DNA of 64,000 nt. Origin: Granulosicoccaceae sp. 1_MG-2023 (GTDB taxonomy: Bacteria > Pseudomonadota > Gammaproteobacteria > Granulosicoccales > Granulosicoccaceae). The notes under the pieces were generated by a model. It was not told the origin of the DNA, searched no databases, and saw only the letters and a list, made by a program, of their open reading frames with translations. This document shows, piece after piece, positions 38,246 to 46,872 of the stretch. Made by a program: the position numbers and the translations under genes. The stretch lies in contig JAUOPI010000002.1 in assembly GCA_030546905.1 (NCBI GenBank), positions 1 to 64,000 on the forward strand, read 5' to 3'. Numbering within the stretch: position 1 is the stretch's first letter; every line of letters starts with the position of its first letter.

Positions 38246-38929
38246 TCAGGAATCGCCGGCCGGGTTCCCCGGGGTGTCAGGTGAATCGACAAAGCGATGC
38301 AGATAAAACCCCTGAATGATAACAAAGATGAAGGTCATGCCGAGCATGCCAAAGAGTTTGAACTGCACCCAGCGTGCTTCGCGCGTTGCGGCCAGCTCAC
38401 AAAGCTGCAGCGCTTCGCCGCTGTAACCGGTGTCGCATTCGAGCTCTCCCTCGTGGCCGCTGAGGGCATCGGGCACCACCGTCAGGAGTGCCGATTCGGC
38501 CTGTTTGTAGTGTCCGACGACGGCCACATTGACGGCGCCGGTGAACAGAAAAAACACCACCCACATCATGTTCAGACGCTTCCAGATCCGCTCAGGCAGG
38601 CCGATCTGGCTGCCCAGCATGCGCTGAATCAGTGGCCGGCTGCCGATCAGGGCCGAGCCGAGGAAGGCAACCCCGAACAGCCAGTTCACCAGCGTCGGCT
38701 TATACATAATGAAGGCTTTATCACGCAGAACCAGGGTTAGTCCGCCGAGTACGATAATCAGACCGAGGGAGACCAGATGCATGGGTTCGGCGCGTTTGTG
38801 GCGCCAGTAGCCCCAGCCGACCTGGGCCAGCGACGCGAGCATCGCGACACCGGTAGCGGTGTATATGCCACCGAACTTGTAAGCGATGAAGAACAGCGCG
38901 ATCGGCAGATAGTCGTAAAGAAATTTCAT
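38246..38929 (-). CDS. yciB: Septation/membrane protein YciB with an inserted loop
   Basis: YciB is an inner membrane protein linked to envelope integrity and septation. The 227 residues show five or so membrane helices, starting MKFLYDYLPIALFFIAYKFG, with conserved KPTLVNWLFGVAFLG and ERIWKRLNMMWVVFF. E. coli YciB has 179 residues; the extra length is mainly an insertion at about 142-185 between the last two helices, with Cys165 and Cys177, in a loop expected to face the periplasm. Divergent from the YciO-type gene. Confidence 0.93.
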   Translation of the reverse strand: MKFLYDYLPIALFFIAYKFGGIYTATGVAMLASLAQVGWGYWRHKRAEPMHLVSLGLIIVLGGLTLVLRDKAFIMYKPTLVNWLFGVAFLGSALIGSRPLIQRMLGSQIGLPERIWKRLNMMWVVFFLFTGAVNVAVVGHYKQAESALLTVVPDALSGHEGELECDTGYSGEALQLCELAATREARWVQFKLFGMLGMTFIFVIIQGFYLHRFVDSPDTPGNPAGDS

Positions 38930-39125
38930 GAATAATCAATGTAATGCGTGACGGCGAGGGCGGAGTGTACCGCATAGTCGGTGCGGCGGCGGTTTTCTCT
39001 GGCGAAACTGTCATACGTTACAGCCCCTGTGGCCTGTGCTGCGGGCGCACAAAAGTGTGAGTTTCGCGGCGATTACAGGCAAAATAGTCTGCTTTGATAA
39101 GCAAAGGGGCGAGACGCCTCAGATC

Positions 39126-39746
39126 ATGGCTAAATTTCTCGAAATACACCCGGTCGACCCGCAGGCGCGTTTGATTCAGCAGGCGGTTGATATCATCAAC
39201 GACGGCGGCGTTATCGCCTATCCGACGGATTCCAGCTACGCGCTGGGCTGCCACATCGGTGACAAGCACGCCATGGAACGTATCCGGCGCATCCGTCGCG
39301 TCGATGATAAACACAACTTCACGCTGGTTTGCCGGGATCTCACGGACATCGCGACCTATGCGAAAGTCGATAACAGCACCTACCGGATGCTTAAATCCCT
39401 GACGCCCGGGCCCTATACCTTTATCCTGAAGGCCACCCACGAAGTGCCGCGGCGGTTGCAGAACCCGAAACGGAAAACCATCGGCATCCGGGTGCCGGAC
39501 AACCGTATCGCGCAATCCCTGCTCGATGCGCTGGGGCAGCCGCTGATGAGCAGTACGCTGATCCTGCCCGGTGAGGATATGCCGCTGAACGACCCGGTCG
39601 ATATCGACGAGGCCATCGGCAAGCAGCTCGATTTGATTATCGATGGCGGTCCCTGTCAGCTGGAACCGACCACGGTACTTGCCTTCACCGATGACGCGGT
39701 TGAGGTTGTGCGCCACGGCGCCGGGGATACGGCGTTTCTGAATTAG
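39126..39746 (+). CDS. yciO: YciO-type Sua5/YrdC-family protein
   Basis: The 206-residue product begins MAKFLEIHPVDPQARLIQQA at ATG 39126 and matches YciO: AVDIINDGGVIAYPTDSSYA, GDKHAMERIRRIRR, and KRKTIGIRVPDN. The fold is that of threonylcarbamoyl-AMP synthase, but YciO does not replace TsaC in E. coli and its own role is less clear. scpA follows after 46 bases, a usual arrangement. Confidence 0.9.
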   Translation: MAKFLEIHPVDPQARLIQQAVDIINDGGVIAYPTDSSYALGCHIGDKHAMERIRRIRRVDDKHNFTLVCRDLTDIATYAKVDNSTYRMLKSLTPGPYTFILKATHEVPRRLQNPKRKTIGIRVPDNRIAQSLLDALGQPLMSSTLILPGEDMPLNDPVDIDEAIGKQLDLIIDGGPCQLEPTTVLAFTDDAVEVVRHGAGDTAFLN

Positions 39747-39792
39747 CCCGCCGCTGGCCTATACTCGGGCGACCTGACAGAGGAAGTGTGCC

Positions 39793-40677
39793 ATGCAAAG
39801 CGAACAACCGACCGGGCCTTCAGCCCCGGAACCTGCTCCGGTACCCGTTCAGGAGGAAATGCCGTTTGCGGTGGTCGAAGGCGAGCCCTTAACGGTTCTG
39901 CCCAAGGACTTGTATATTCCGCCGGATGCGCTGGAGGTCTTCCTCGAAGCCTTTGAAGGCCCGCTGGATCTGCTGCTGTACCTTATCAAGCGCCAGAATC
40001 TGGATATTCTCGATATCCCGCTGGCCGAGATTACCCGCCAGTACATGAGCTATATCGCGCTGATGGAGACGCTGCGCCTGGAGCTGGCGGCGGACTATCT
40101 GGTGATGGCGGCCATGCTGGCCGAGATCAAATCGCGCATGTTGTTGCCGCGGGTCGAGGAAGACGCTGAGGATGAAGAGGATCCGCGCGCCGAGCTGATC
40201 CGCCGTTTGCAGGAGTACGAACGCTTTAAAACCGCCGCGCAGGATCTCGATGGTCTGCCGCGGGTCGGACGCGATGTGTTCCCGGCCGATGCGGAGCCGC
40301 CGCAGATGACGCACGAACGGCCGGTGCCGGAAGTCACCCTGCAGGAGCTGTTGCTGGCCTTTAAGGACGTGGTGGTGCGCACCGAGATGTACAAACACCA
40401 CAATATCGACCGCGAGACCCTGACCGTGCGCGAGCGCATGTCGACCATCTTGCAGGTCATCCGTGTGGGCGATTTCTGCGAATTCTCGACGCTGTTTAAT
40501 CCTGAAGAAGGCCGTCTTGGTGTGGTTGTGACGTTCCTGGCCATGCTGGAATTGTGCAAAGAGTCGATGATCGACATTGTGCAGAACGAACCCTTTGCCC
40601 CGATCTATCTGAAAACCCGATCGGAAGTGCATGAAGATGCGGTGAGTTTTTCCGAAACCACCTACGGTGGCGAGTAA
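39793..40677 (+). CDS. scpA: Segregation and condensation protein A
   Basis: ScpA is the kleisin subunit that bridges SMC heads. The 294 residues show the family start FEGPLDLLLYLIKRQNLDIL near residue 54, the central AADYLVMAAMLAEIKSRMLL, and the C-terminal winged helix with EFSTLFNPEEGRLGVVVTFL. The first 45 residues are a Pro/Glu-rich extension. ScpB follows 21 bases later. No smc gene is in the window. Confidence 0.95.
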   Translation: MQSEQPTGPSAPEPAPVPVQEEMPFAVVEGEPLTVLPKDLYIPPDALEVFLEAFEGPLDLLLYLIKRQNLDILDIPLAEITRQYMSYIALMETLRLELAADYLVMAAMLAEIKSRMLLPRVEEDAEDEEDPRAELIRRLQEYERFKTAAQDLDGLPRVGRDVFPADAEPPQMTHERPVPEVTLQELLLAFKDVVVRTEMYKHHNIDRETLTVRERMSTILQVIRVGDFCEFSTLFNPEEGRLGVVVTFLAMLELCKESMIDIVQNEPFAPIYLKTRSEVHEDAVSFSETTYGGE

Positions 40678-40698
40678 CCCTGCGGACCTGTTGTATTC

Positions 40699-41511
40699 AT
40701 GGCGATTGATCAAACAAAACTGAAAAACATCCTTGAGGCGGTGCTGCTGGTCAGTGGCAAGCCGCAAAGTGTCACGCAGTTGCTGGCCATCTTCGACGGC
40801 GATGCCGATGCGCCTGACCGCAAAGCCGTGCAGGCGGCGCTGCAACAGTTGTCGGCGGATTTCGAAGGACGCGGTATCGAGCTGCAGGAAGTGGCCAGTG
40901 GCTTTCGTATTCAGGCCCGCCAGGAGCTCGAACCCTGGGTTTCGCGCTTGTTTCAGGAAAAAGCGCCGCGTTATTCGCGGGCCTTGCTGGAAACCCTGGC
41001 GCTGATTGCCTACCGCCAGCCGGTAACGCGCTCGGAGATCGAGGAAGTCCGTGGCGTCAGTGTCAGTTCCTACATTATGAAAACCCTGCAGGAGCGCGAG
41101 TGGGTCAAGGTTGTCGGGCATAAAGAAGTGCCCGGCCGGCCGGCCATGTTTGCCACCACCAAAGAGTTTCTCGATTACTTCAATCTCAAAGGCCTGGAAC
41201 AGTTGCCGACGCTGCAGGAACTGAAGGATCTGGACAAGCTGGGCAGTTCGCTGAATCTGCCGAGCATGGAAGGTGAGGCAGGTCAGGCCGGGGCGGATCA
41301 GACTGACAAGGCCGAAGGCGGCGAGGACGCGCCTGCGGAGGGCGAGGATGCGCCGGCGGCGCCGGACTCAGTGACTGAGGACGCGCCGCAGACGGCCGCC
41401 GATGGACCGCCGGCTGAGACCGCGCAAGAGCCCGCTGCGGGCGGGGACGATGAGGAAGAATCCCCGCTGCACGGTGATGCGCCTTACCAGCCGCCGGGCC
41501 TGCTGCACTAA
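40699..41511 (+). CDS. scpB: Segregation and condensation protein B
   Basis: ScpB is the KITE dimer partner of ScpA in the SMC condensin. Residues 1-185 form the two winged helices with LLETLALIAYRQPVTRSEIE and GRPAMFATTKEFLDYFNLKG. Residues from about 190 to 270 are an acidic, Ala/Pro-rich tail not usual in short ScpB proteins. Its stop overlaps the convergent SCO gene by four bases. Confidence 0.95.
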   Translation: MAIDQTKLKNILEAVLLVSGKPQSVTQLLAIFDGDADAPDRKAVQAALQQLSADFEGRGIELQEVASGFRIQARQELEPWVSRLFQEKAPRYSRALLETLALIAYRQPVTRSEIEEVRGVSVSSYIMKTLQEREWVKVVGHKEVPGRPAMFATTKEFLDYFNLKGLEQLPTLQELKDLDKLGSSLNLPSMEGEAGQAGADQTDKAEGGEDAPAEGEDAPAAPDSVTEDAPQTAADGPPAETAQEPAAGGDDEEESPLHGDAPYQPPGLLH

Positions 41512-42107
41512 GACGCGACCAGCGACTTGAGCCGTTCGGCGATTTCGTTAGGCGGTGTGCCGTGTTCGATATGGCCGGCCAGCTTGCCTTGCGGGTCGAT
41601 CAGGTACAGGCGGGCGCTGTGGTCGACCAGATAGCCCATCGACGAATCACTTTCCAGAATCCGGTAAAACGCACCGTAGTCGGCGACACTGCGGTCGATC
41701 TCTTCGCGGGTGTTGGTGCCACCGATAAACGTCGGGTCAAAGTAGGCGGCGTATTCGGAAACCAGCGCCGGCGTGTCGCGCTCAGGGTCAACGCTGTAGA
41801 AAATCACCTGTAGCTTGTCCCGCGTGGCCTCATCCAATTGCTTCAGTGCTGCGGCGGTAAACCCCAGTGTGGTCGGGCAGATGTCCGGGCAGCTGCGGTA
41901 GCCGAAATACAGCACCACGCCTTTGCCGCGGAAGTCTTTCAGCTGTTTTTCACCCGCGGCGGTTAATACGCTGAACTCGCCGCCCAGCGGCTCTGAAGCA
42001 AAGCCTGCCGGCAGGCTGTCGGCCGGATCCTGAGAACGCAGTGTCACCGTCCAGGCCAGCGCCAGCAGCGCCAGTGAAAGTAGTGCGATCAGATAAGCTT
42101 TCTTCAT
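41508..42107 (-). CDS. SCO1/SenC-family copper protein
   Basis: SCO proteins deliver copper to, or reduce thiols of, the CuA site of cytochrome c oxidase. The 199-residue product has an N-terminal membrane anchor (residues 4-22), a thioredoxin-like fold with metal ligands Cys73 and Cys77 in FGYRSCPDICPTT, and the third ligand His163 in LVDHSARLYLID. It overlaps the small membrane protein gene upstream by four bases and lies beside the RegB/RegA genes, consistent with respiratory control. Confidence 0.92.
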   Translation of the reverse strand: MKKAYLIALLSLALLALAWTVTLRSQDPADSLPAGFASEPLGGEFSVLTAAGEKQLKDFRGKGVVLYFGYRSCPDICPTTLGFTAAALKQLDEATRDKLQVIFYSVDPERDTPALVSEYAAYFDPTFIGGTNTREEIDRSVADYGAFYRILESDSSMGYLVDHSARLYLIDPQGKLAGHIEHGTPPNEIAERLKSLVAS

Positions 42108-42604
42108 CCTTGCCTCTTGCTGGTTGTGAATCTGAAGGGGGCGACCAGCAGGCCGCGGTCGGGTGTTTGCGCCATCAGGCGGATCTCCCAGGGCATCTCC
42201 GTCAGAACGCAGACCGGCAGAATGGCCCGGCCGCTGAAGTGACCGTCTGGCCGGGCCGTCAGCGCAGGCCGGTTATAGCCCATATTCATACCGATGCCGA
42301 CAATGTCGGCCTGCATGCTGTCTACCGTCAGACCGCTGATGCGGACCTGTAGGGTGAGTGGTTCCTGCTGCACGATCGGCTGCGGCGAGATGCTCAGGGT
42401 GAGCTGGCTGCCATCGCTGAAGGTGGCTGTGCAGGGGCCACTGTGCAGATCACAGGCCGGGTTCAGCGCAGCCGTTTCGGCTCGCGGCGGATTGACCAGA
42501 CGCCAGAGCTGCAGCAGGCCGAGACCGACCACCAGGGCCATGATCAGGGCGGTCAGCCAGGCCAGTGGGCCGGGTTTGCTGCGGGGCAGAGCGGTGTCGG
42601 TCAT
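42104..42604 (-). CDS. Small membrane-anchored protein next to the SCO gene
   Basis: I do not recognise a named family. The 166-residue product has one N-terminal membrane helix (about 14-35) and a beta-rich outer domain with Cys51, Cys58 and Cys132 and the Met-rich stretch GIGMNMGYNRP at 103-113. FixH-like proteins have a similar layout. With its four-base overlap with the SCO gene, a role in copper handling or oxidase assembly is a reasonable inference. Confidence 0.7.
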   Translation of the reverse strand: MTDTALPRSKPGPLAWLTALIMALVVGLGLLQLWRLVNPPRAETAALNPACDLHSGPCTATFSDGSQLTLSISPQPIVQQEPLTLQVRISGLTVDSMQADIVGIGMNMGYNRPALTARPDGHFSGRAILPVCVLTEMPWEIRLMAQTPDRGLLVAPFRFTTSKRQG

Positions 42605-42676
42605 GGGATACTCGGGTTGTTAAGCGGATCATTTTAGCCGAAGGACACTGGCAGTGACTGCGGCATGGTGTCGCGG

Positions 42677-43216
42677 TCAGAGCTTTTGCGGTTTTTTCTG
42701 AAGCTTGCGCTGCAGGGTGCGGCGGTACATGCCGAGTTGCTCGGCGGCGCGGGTGATATTGCCGTCGTTCTCCGCCAGAACGCGCTGGATTTGTTCCCAT
42801 TCGAGGCGTTTCAGCGAGACGGGTTTGTCGGCAATCGGCGGCGCTTCGCCGGCCTCATCTCCGCTCAGCCCCAGCGCGCGCAGAATATCGCTGACTTCGG
42901 CGGGTTTGGGCAGATAATCGACCGCGCCCAGTTTGATGGCCTGTACCGCGGTTGCGAGGCTGGAATAGCCGGTCAGCACCAAAATCTTCACTGCCGGTTG
43001 TGCGGCAATCAGCGGTTCAATAAGGGTCAGTCCCGAGACCGACTCCAGACGCAGATCCAGCACGATATAGTCCGGTTGCACGGCGGTTGCACTGGCAACG
43101 GCCTCGTCCGGGTCGGTGCACACAGACACCGTCAGGGCATGACGTTCCAGCGAGCGCTGCAGAATGCCGGCATAGACCGGCTCATCGTCGATAATCAGCA
43201 GTTTAGCTTGAGGCAT
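42677..43216 (-). CDS. RegA/PrrA/RoxR-type response regulator
   Basis: The 179-residue product has a receiver domain with acidic pocket DDEP (10-13), phosphoacceptor Asp54 in IVLDLRLES, and Lys104 in YLPKPAEV, then a short linker and a C-terminal Fis-type helix-turn-helix (DGNITRAAEQLGMYRRTLQR at about 150-170). This compact layout is that of RegA. Its start overlaps the kinase gene by 14 bases. Typical targets are terminal oxidases and other redox genes. Confidence 0.9.
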   Translation of the reverse strand: MPQAKLLIIDDEPVYAGILQRSLERHALTVSVCTDPDEAVASATAVQPDYIVLDLRLESVSGLTLIEPLIAAQPAVKILVLTGYSSLATAVQAIKLGAVDYLPKPAEVSDILRALGLSGDEAGEAPPIADKPVSLKRLEWEQIQRVLAENDGNITRAAEQLGMYRRTLQRKLQKKPQKL

Positions 43217-44465
43217 GTTGAGAGAGTCTGACTGTCGCGCGGGTTCCGTTCGGGGTATCTCTTAAGACCAGTGTACCGCCAATTTGTTCCAGCGTGGCGT
43301 GTGACAACATCAGGCCCACGCCGAGGCCGTTTTTCTTGTCCGAGCGTATCAGCGCGCCGACCTGATCATGCAGGTGCGGCGGCAGGCCGTTGCCCCGGTC
43401 GTCGATATCGATGGTCAGTTGCGTGTCCTGCGTGGTGAAGGAAATACAGATTTGCGACTGGCCGTTTTCGAGGCTGGCATCGGCTGCGTTGTTCAGCAGG
43501 TTCACCAGCACCTGCGCCAGTGCCTGCGGGTGCTGAATCAGGAACCCCTCGTCCGCCCCGTGCGCCTCCCGGATATTGATTTCCGGGCGCATGGCTGCCC
43601 AGCGCTGCAGTGTCCGGCGGCGGAAATCGGCCAGGGACAAGGGCGTTTCAGCGGTCAGAGGTTTGCCGGTCTCGGACAACTCCCGGATGCGCTCAATGCA
43701 CTGCCCGGTCTGTTCACGCAGCAAGGGGATTTGTTCCTGCACCCAGGGATCGCCCGGCGGGCTTTGTTCCATTTCGTCCAGCAGCATCCGGATGCTCGCC
43801 AGCGGCGTATTGATCTCGTGCAGCACGCCGGCCGACAGTGTGCCCATCAACAGCAGGTGCTCGTTCTGCAGCATCGTTTCCCGGGCCCGTGCCAGGCTTT
43901 CCTCCCGCTCACGGGCAATGCGCGAGAGTATGCCGACAAAGGCGGTGGTCAGAACCGCGCTGAGCAGAAAACTTACCCACATGCCGGCCAGATGCAGGGT
44001 ATAGATATCGATGAAGTGGTCGGTCGGCGGTGTCAGCGGCAGATAGAGGTAAATCAGCACCGAATAAAGCGCCGAGCACAACACCAGCATGGCAATGCCG
44101 TAGCTGATTTTCAGAAACGAAGCGGCCAGGGCGATGGGCACCAGAAACAAGGAAATAAAGGGGTTGGTATAGCCGCCGGCCAGGCCCAGCATGACGCCGA
44201 GTAAGACCGCGTCGAAGGCCAGATGCAGAAAGACCGTGATTTCCTGATAGTAGCGTTGCCGGCGCAGGTTGCGAAGCGTCAGCACCGAGGCGGCCAGCTG
44301 CACGCCCAGCACCAGCCCCATCAATGGCAGCGGCAGGGGAATGCCCAGCCAGACGGTCACCAGCAGCACGGTGGTCAGCTGTGCGGCAACCGCAAACAGG
44401 CGCAGAAATACGACCAGTTGCAGGACGCGGGCGGGAACCGGGCGGCCGGTGCTGTGGTCAGACAT
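43203..44465 (-). CDS. RegB/PrrB/RoxS-type redox sensor histidine kinase
   Basis: The 420-residue product has six N-terminal membrane helices, then a kinase core. The quinone-binding heptad GGYTNPF lies at 97-103, the H-box SAGVLHEINTPLASI has His216, and a Cys at 256 (EQTGQCIERIREL) sits where RegB has its redox-active Cys. ATPase motifs include LVNLLNNAADAS and DRGNGLPPHL. RegB kinases sense respiratory redox state through quinone and this Cys. The response regulator gene overlaps its end. Confidence 0.92.
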   Translation of the reverse strand: MSDHSTGRPVPARVLQLVVFLRLFAVAAQLTTVLLVTVWLGIPLPLPLMGLVLGVQLAASVLTLRNLRRQRYYQEITVFLHLAFDAVLLGVMLGLAGGYTNPFISLFLVPIALAASFLKISYGIAMLVLCSALYSVLIYLYLPLTPPTDHFIDIYTLHLAGMWVSFLLSAVLTTAFVGILSRIAREREESLARARETMLQNEHLLLMGTLSAGVLHEINTPLASIRMLLDEMEQSPPGDPWVQEQIPLLREQTGQCIERIRELSETGKPLTAETPLSLADFRRRTLQRWAAMRPEINIREAHGADEGFLIQHPQALAQVLVNLLNNAADASLENGQSQICISFTTQDTQLTIDIDDRGNGLPPHLHDQVGALIRSDKKNGLGVGLMLSHATLEQIGGTLVLRDTPNGTRATVRLSQHASS

Positions 44466-44473
44466 GCCGCGGC

Positions 44474-45013
44474 CTACTTGCGCAACAGAACATAGACGGC
44501 GCCGGTGCCGCCGTCGTGCGGCGGGGCCGAGCAGAAGGCCAGTACGCGTTTGTGGTGTTGCAGCCAGAAATTGACCGAGGGTTTGAGTACCGGGCCTTTG
44601 TCGGGGTGGCGCCGGCCTTTGCCGTGAATAATACGCACGCAGTAACGGCCGCGGCGGCGGGCTTCTTCAATAAAGCCGAGCAGTTGTTCGCGGGCGTGGT
44701 GCTGGGTCATGCCGTGCAGATCCAGTTCGCCCTGAATGCTGTAGCGCTGCGCACGCAGTTTGCGCAATACGGCTTTTTGCACGCCGTCGCGCGCCCAGGA
44801 CAGATGTTCGCCGGTTTCCAGCAGATCGGCTTCGGACGGGTCGGCGAGCAGTTCGTCGAGCACCGCACGCTCGTCGGCTTCGGCCTGTAAGGCGCGTGCC
44901 GGCGGGCGTTTCGCCGGGGACGGGACGTGACGCTGCTCCATGCGGCGTACCTCGCCCACGGCCTCAAGAAAGAGGTTACGGTCCTCGTCGCTGATAGGAT
45001 TGTCGCCGCTCAT
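44474..45013 (-). CDS. Smr-domain protein
   Basis: The 179-residue product carries a C-terminal Smr domain at about 95-178 with [20 protein letters not shown] and the HGxG motif IIHGKGRRH, after an N-terminal helical region. Stand-alone Smr proteins are nucleic acid-binding or nicking proteins; SmrB-like members rescue collided ribosomes in E. coli. Which class this is cannot be decided here. It starts 39 bases from the divergent msrB and ends eight bases before the RegB-type gene on the same strand. Confidence 0.9.
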   Translation of the reverse strand: MSGDNPISDEDRNLFLEAVGEVRRMEQRHVPSPAKRPPARALQAEADERAVLDELLADPSEADLLETGEHLSWARDGVQKAVLRKLRAQRYSIQGELDLHGMTQHHAREQLLGFIEEARRRGRYCVRIIHGKGRRHPDKGPVLKPSVNFWLQHHKRVLAFCSAPPHDGGTGAVYVLLRK

Positions 45014-45052
45014 GCGCTAGATTATATGCCAGAAATGGCCGGGAGAAGTGGG

Positions 45053-45454
45053 ATGTCTGTACCACAGGATCAGGATCTGAAAAACAAGCTCGACGAAGAG
45101 CAATTCCGTGTAACCCAGCACAAGGGCACCGAAGCGCCCTTCAGCGGGCGTTTTTACCAACACAAAGAGGCCGGTACTTACACCTGTGTGTGCTGCGCTG
45201 AGCCTTTGTTCCCGTCGCAGGCCAAGTACGACTCGGGCAGTGGCTGGCCGAGTTTCTGGCAGCCGGTCAGCGAGAGTGCTGTTGCCGTCGAGACCGATCA
45301 CAGCCATGGCATGGTCCGCACGGAAGTGCTTTGTGGTCGTTGCGGTGCGCATCTGGGGCATGTGTTTGAGGACGGGCCGCAGCCGACCGGATTGCGTTAT
45401 TGCATAAACTCGGCCTCACTGGATTTTGTGGCTGCCGAAGGGGAGGGGGAATGA
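45053..45454 (+). CDS. msrB: Peptide methionine-R-sulfoxide reductase MsrB
   Basis: MsrB reduces R-methionine sulfoxide in proteins. The 133 residues start at ATG 45053 behind GGGAGAAG. Zinc ligands are in CVCCAEPLF and [18 protein letters not shown] is the substrate region and the catalytic Cys is in [11 protein letters not shown]. Its stop overlaps the start of the TlpA-like gene (ATGA). Confidence 0.97.
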   Translation: MSVPQDQDLKNKLDEEQFRVTQHKGTEAPFSGRFYQHKEAGTYTCVCCAEPLFPSQAKYDSGSGWPSFWQPVSESAVAVETDHSHGMVRTEVLCGRCGAHLGHVFEDGPQPTGLRYCINSASLDFVAAEGEGE

Positions 45455-45966
45455 AGCACGCAGCTGCTGCGCTTGTACTGTTGGCGGCGCTGTCAGGCGG
45501 CGTGGTTTGTGCCGATGAGGCGGCAACGCAACTGGATCCGATTGCCGCGCCTGTGCCATTGCCGCCCCTGGCGCTGCGGGATATGGACGGCAAGCTCTGG
45601 CAGGCCGACGATCTGCGCGGCCGGCCGGTGATTATTAATTTCTGGGCGACCTGGTGCGAGCCCTGCCGGGCGGAAATGCCGGCCATGGAAAAGGCCTGGG
45701 AAAAACTGCAGGGCGAGGACGTGCTGTTGCTGGCGGTGAATTTTTCCGAGCCGGAGGCGACAGTGGCGGCATTTCAGGAAGACTTTCCCATGAGTTTTCC
45801 GGTGTTGCTCGATGAGCAGGGCGAGACGGCCGGGAACTGGCCGTTGCGTGGTTTGCCGGTGACCTTTGTGGCCGATGCCGAAGGCCGGCTGGTGTACCAG
45901 GCTATGGGCGCGCGGGCCTGGGATGATGACGCCATACTCGATAAGGTGCGGGCACTGAAAGAATAA
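45451..45966 (+). CDS. TlpA/ResA-like exported thioredoxin
   Basis: The 171-residue product has a signal peptide ([20 protein letters not shown]) and a thioredoxin fold with the active site [13 protein letters not shown] near residue 70 and the cis-Pro loop [14 protein letters not shown]. It is likely a periplasmic or membrane-tethered thiol reductant for cytochrome c, oxidase or other proteins. Translational coupling with msrB hints at a shared role in redox repair, which is inference. Confidence 0.92.
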   Translation: MKHAAAALVLLAALSGGVVCADEAATQLDPIAAPVPLPPLALRDMDGKLWQADDLRGRPVIINFWATWCEPCRAEMPAMEKAWEKLQGEDVLLLAVNFSEPEATVAAFQEDFPMSFPVLLDEQGETAGNWPLRGLPVTFVADAEGRLVYQAMGARAWDDDAILDKVRALKE

Positions 45967-45998
45967 AAAAAAACGCCGCATCAGCGGCGTTTTTTTTG
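45966..45998. terminator. Bidirectional terminator between the TlpA-like gene and suhB
   Basis: A 7-pair stem (45973-45979 with 45984-45990) around ATCA, flanked by a long A run on the left and T run on the right, which can end both convergent genes. Confidence 0.92.
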
Positions 45999-46005
45999 TG
46001 TCGTC

Positions 46006-46797
46006 TCAGGCGTAGCGTTCGGCATAGGGCTTGAGCACTTGCAGCATCTCGTGAAAGACACGCGGGTTGGCTGCAATGATGTTGCCTTTCTTCAGCCAGT
46101 TATCACCGCCGTCGAGATTGCCGACCAGACCACCGGCCTCACGTACCATCAGTGCACCGGCGGCCATGTCCCAGGGTTTCAGGCCCATTTCCCAGAAACC
46201 GTCCAGACGGCCGGCGGCCACATAGGCCAGATCCAGCGCGGCGGCACCGGGGCGACGCACGCCGGCGGTCTTGGCGATGAACTGGCGGAATGTCTCCAGG
46301 TAAATGTCCAGCTCCTGGTCGTTGCGGTACGGGAAACCGGTGCCGAGCAGGGCGCCGCTGAGCGATTTCTGTTTGCTGACGCGCAGCTTGCGGTTGTTAA
46401 CCGAAACACCTTCGCCGCGCGAGCAGGTAAACAGTTCGTCGGCGACCGGATCGTAAATCACGCCGTGTTCGAGGCGGCCTTTGACCTGCAGTGCGATCGA
46501 GACGGCAAACTGCGGAAAGCCATGCAGGAAATTGGTGGTGCCGTCGAGCGGGTCGATAATCCAGACAAACTCGCTGTCGCCTTGCTGGCCCGATTCTTCG
46601 GCCAGAAATGCATGATCCGGATAGGCTTTGTGCAGAGTCTGGATAATCTCTGCCTCGGCTTGCCGGTCGACTTCGGTAACAAAGTCGTTGCGTTGTTTGC
46701 TTTCGATGGTCAGCGTGTCAACCCGGTGCATATTTCGGGTAATAACACGGCCGGCGCTGCGAGCCGCACGGACGGCAATATTCAGCATGGGATGCAT
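46006..46797 (-). CDS. suhB: Inositol-1-monophosphatase SuhB
   Basis: SuhB is an inositol monophosphatase that also helps ribosomal RNA antitermination. I chose ATG 46797 because [20 protein letters not shown] matches E. coli SuhB exactly in its first nine residues; the frame extends much further upstream without similarity. The 263 residues contain [12 protein letters not shown], EESG, the metal motif [20 protein letters not shown] and [19 protein letters not shown]. It is divergent from trmJ over 75 bases. Confidence 0.97.
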   Translation of the reverse strand: [263 protein letters not shown]

Positions 46798-46872
46798 TGT
46801 GGGAAGGGCCTTTACTGTCAGGAGGTTGAAGCGGCGTGTAGAATACCAGATTTCATGCATTGAAGTAGGCCG

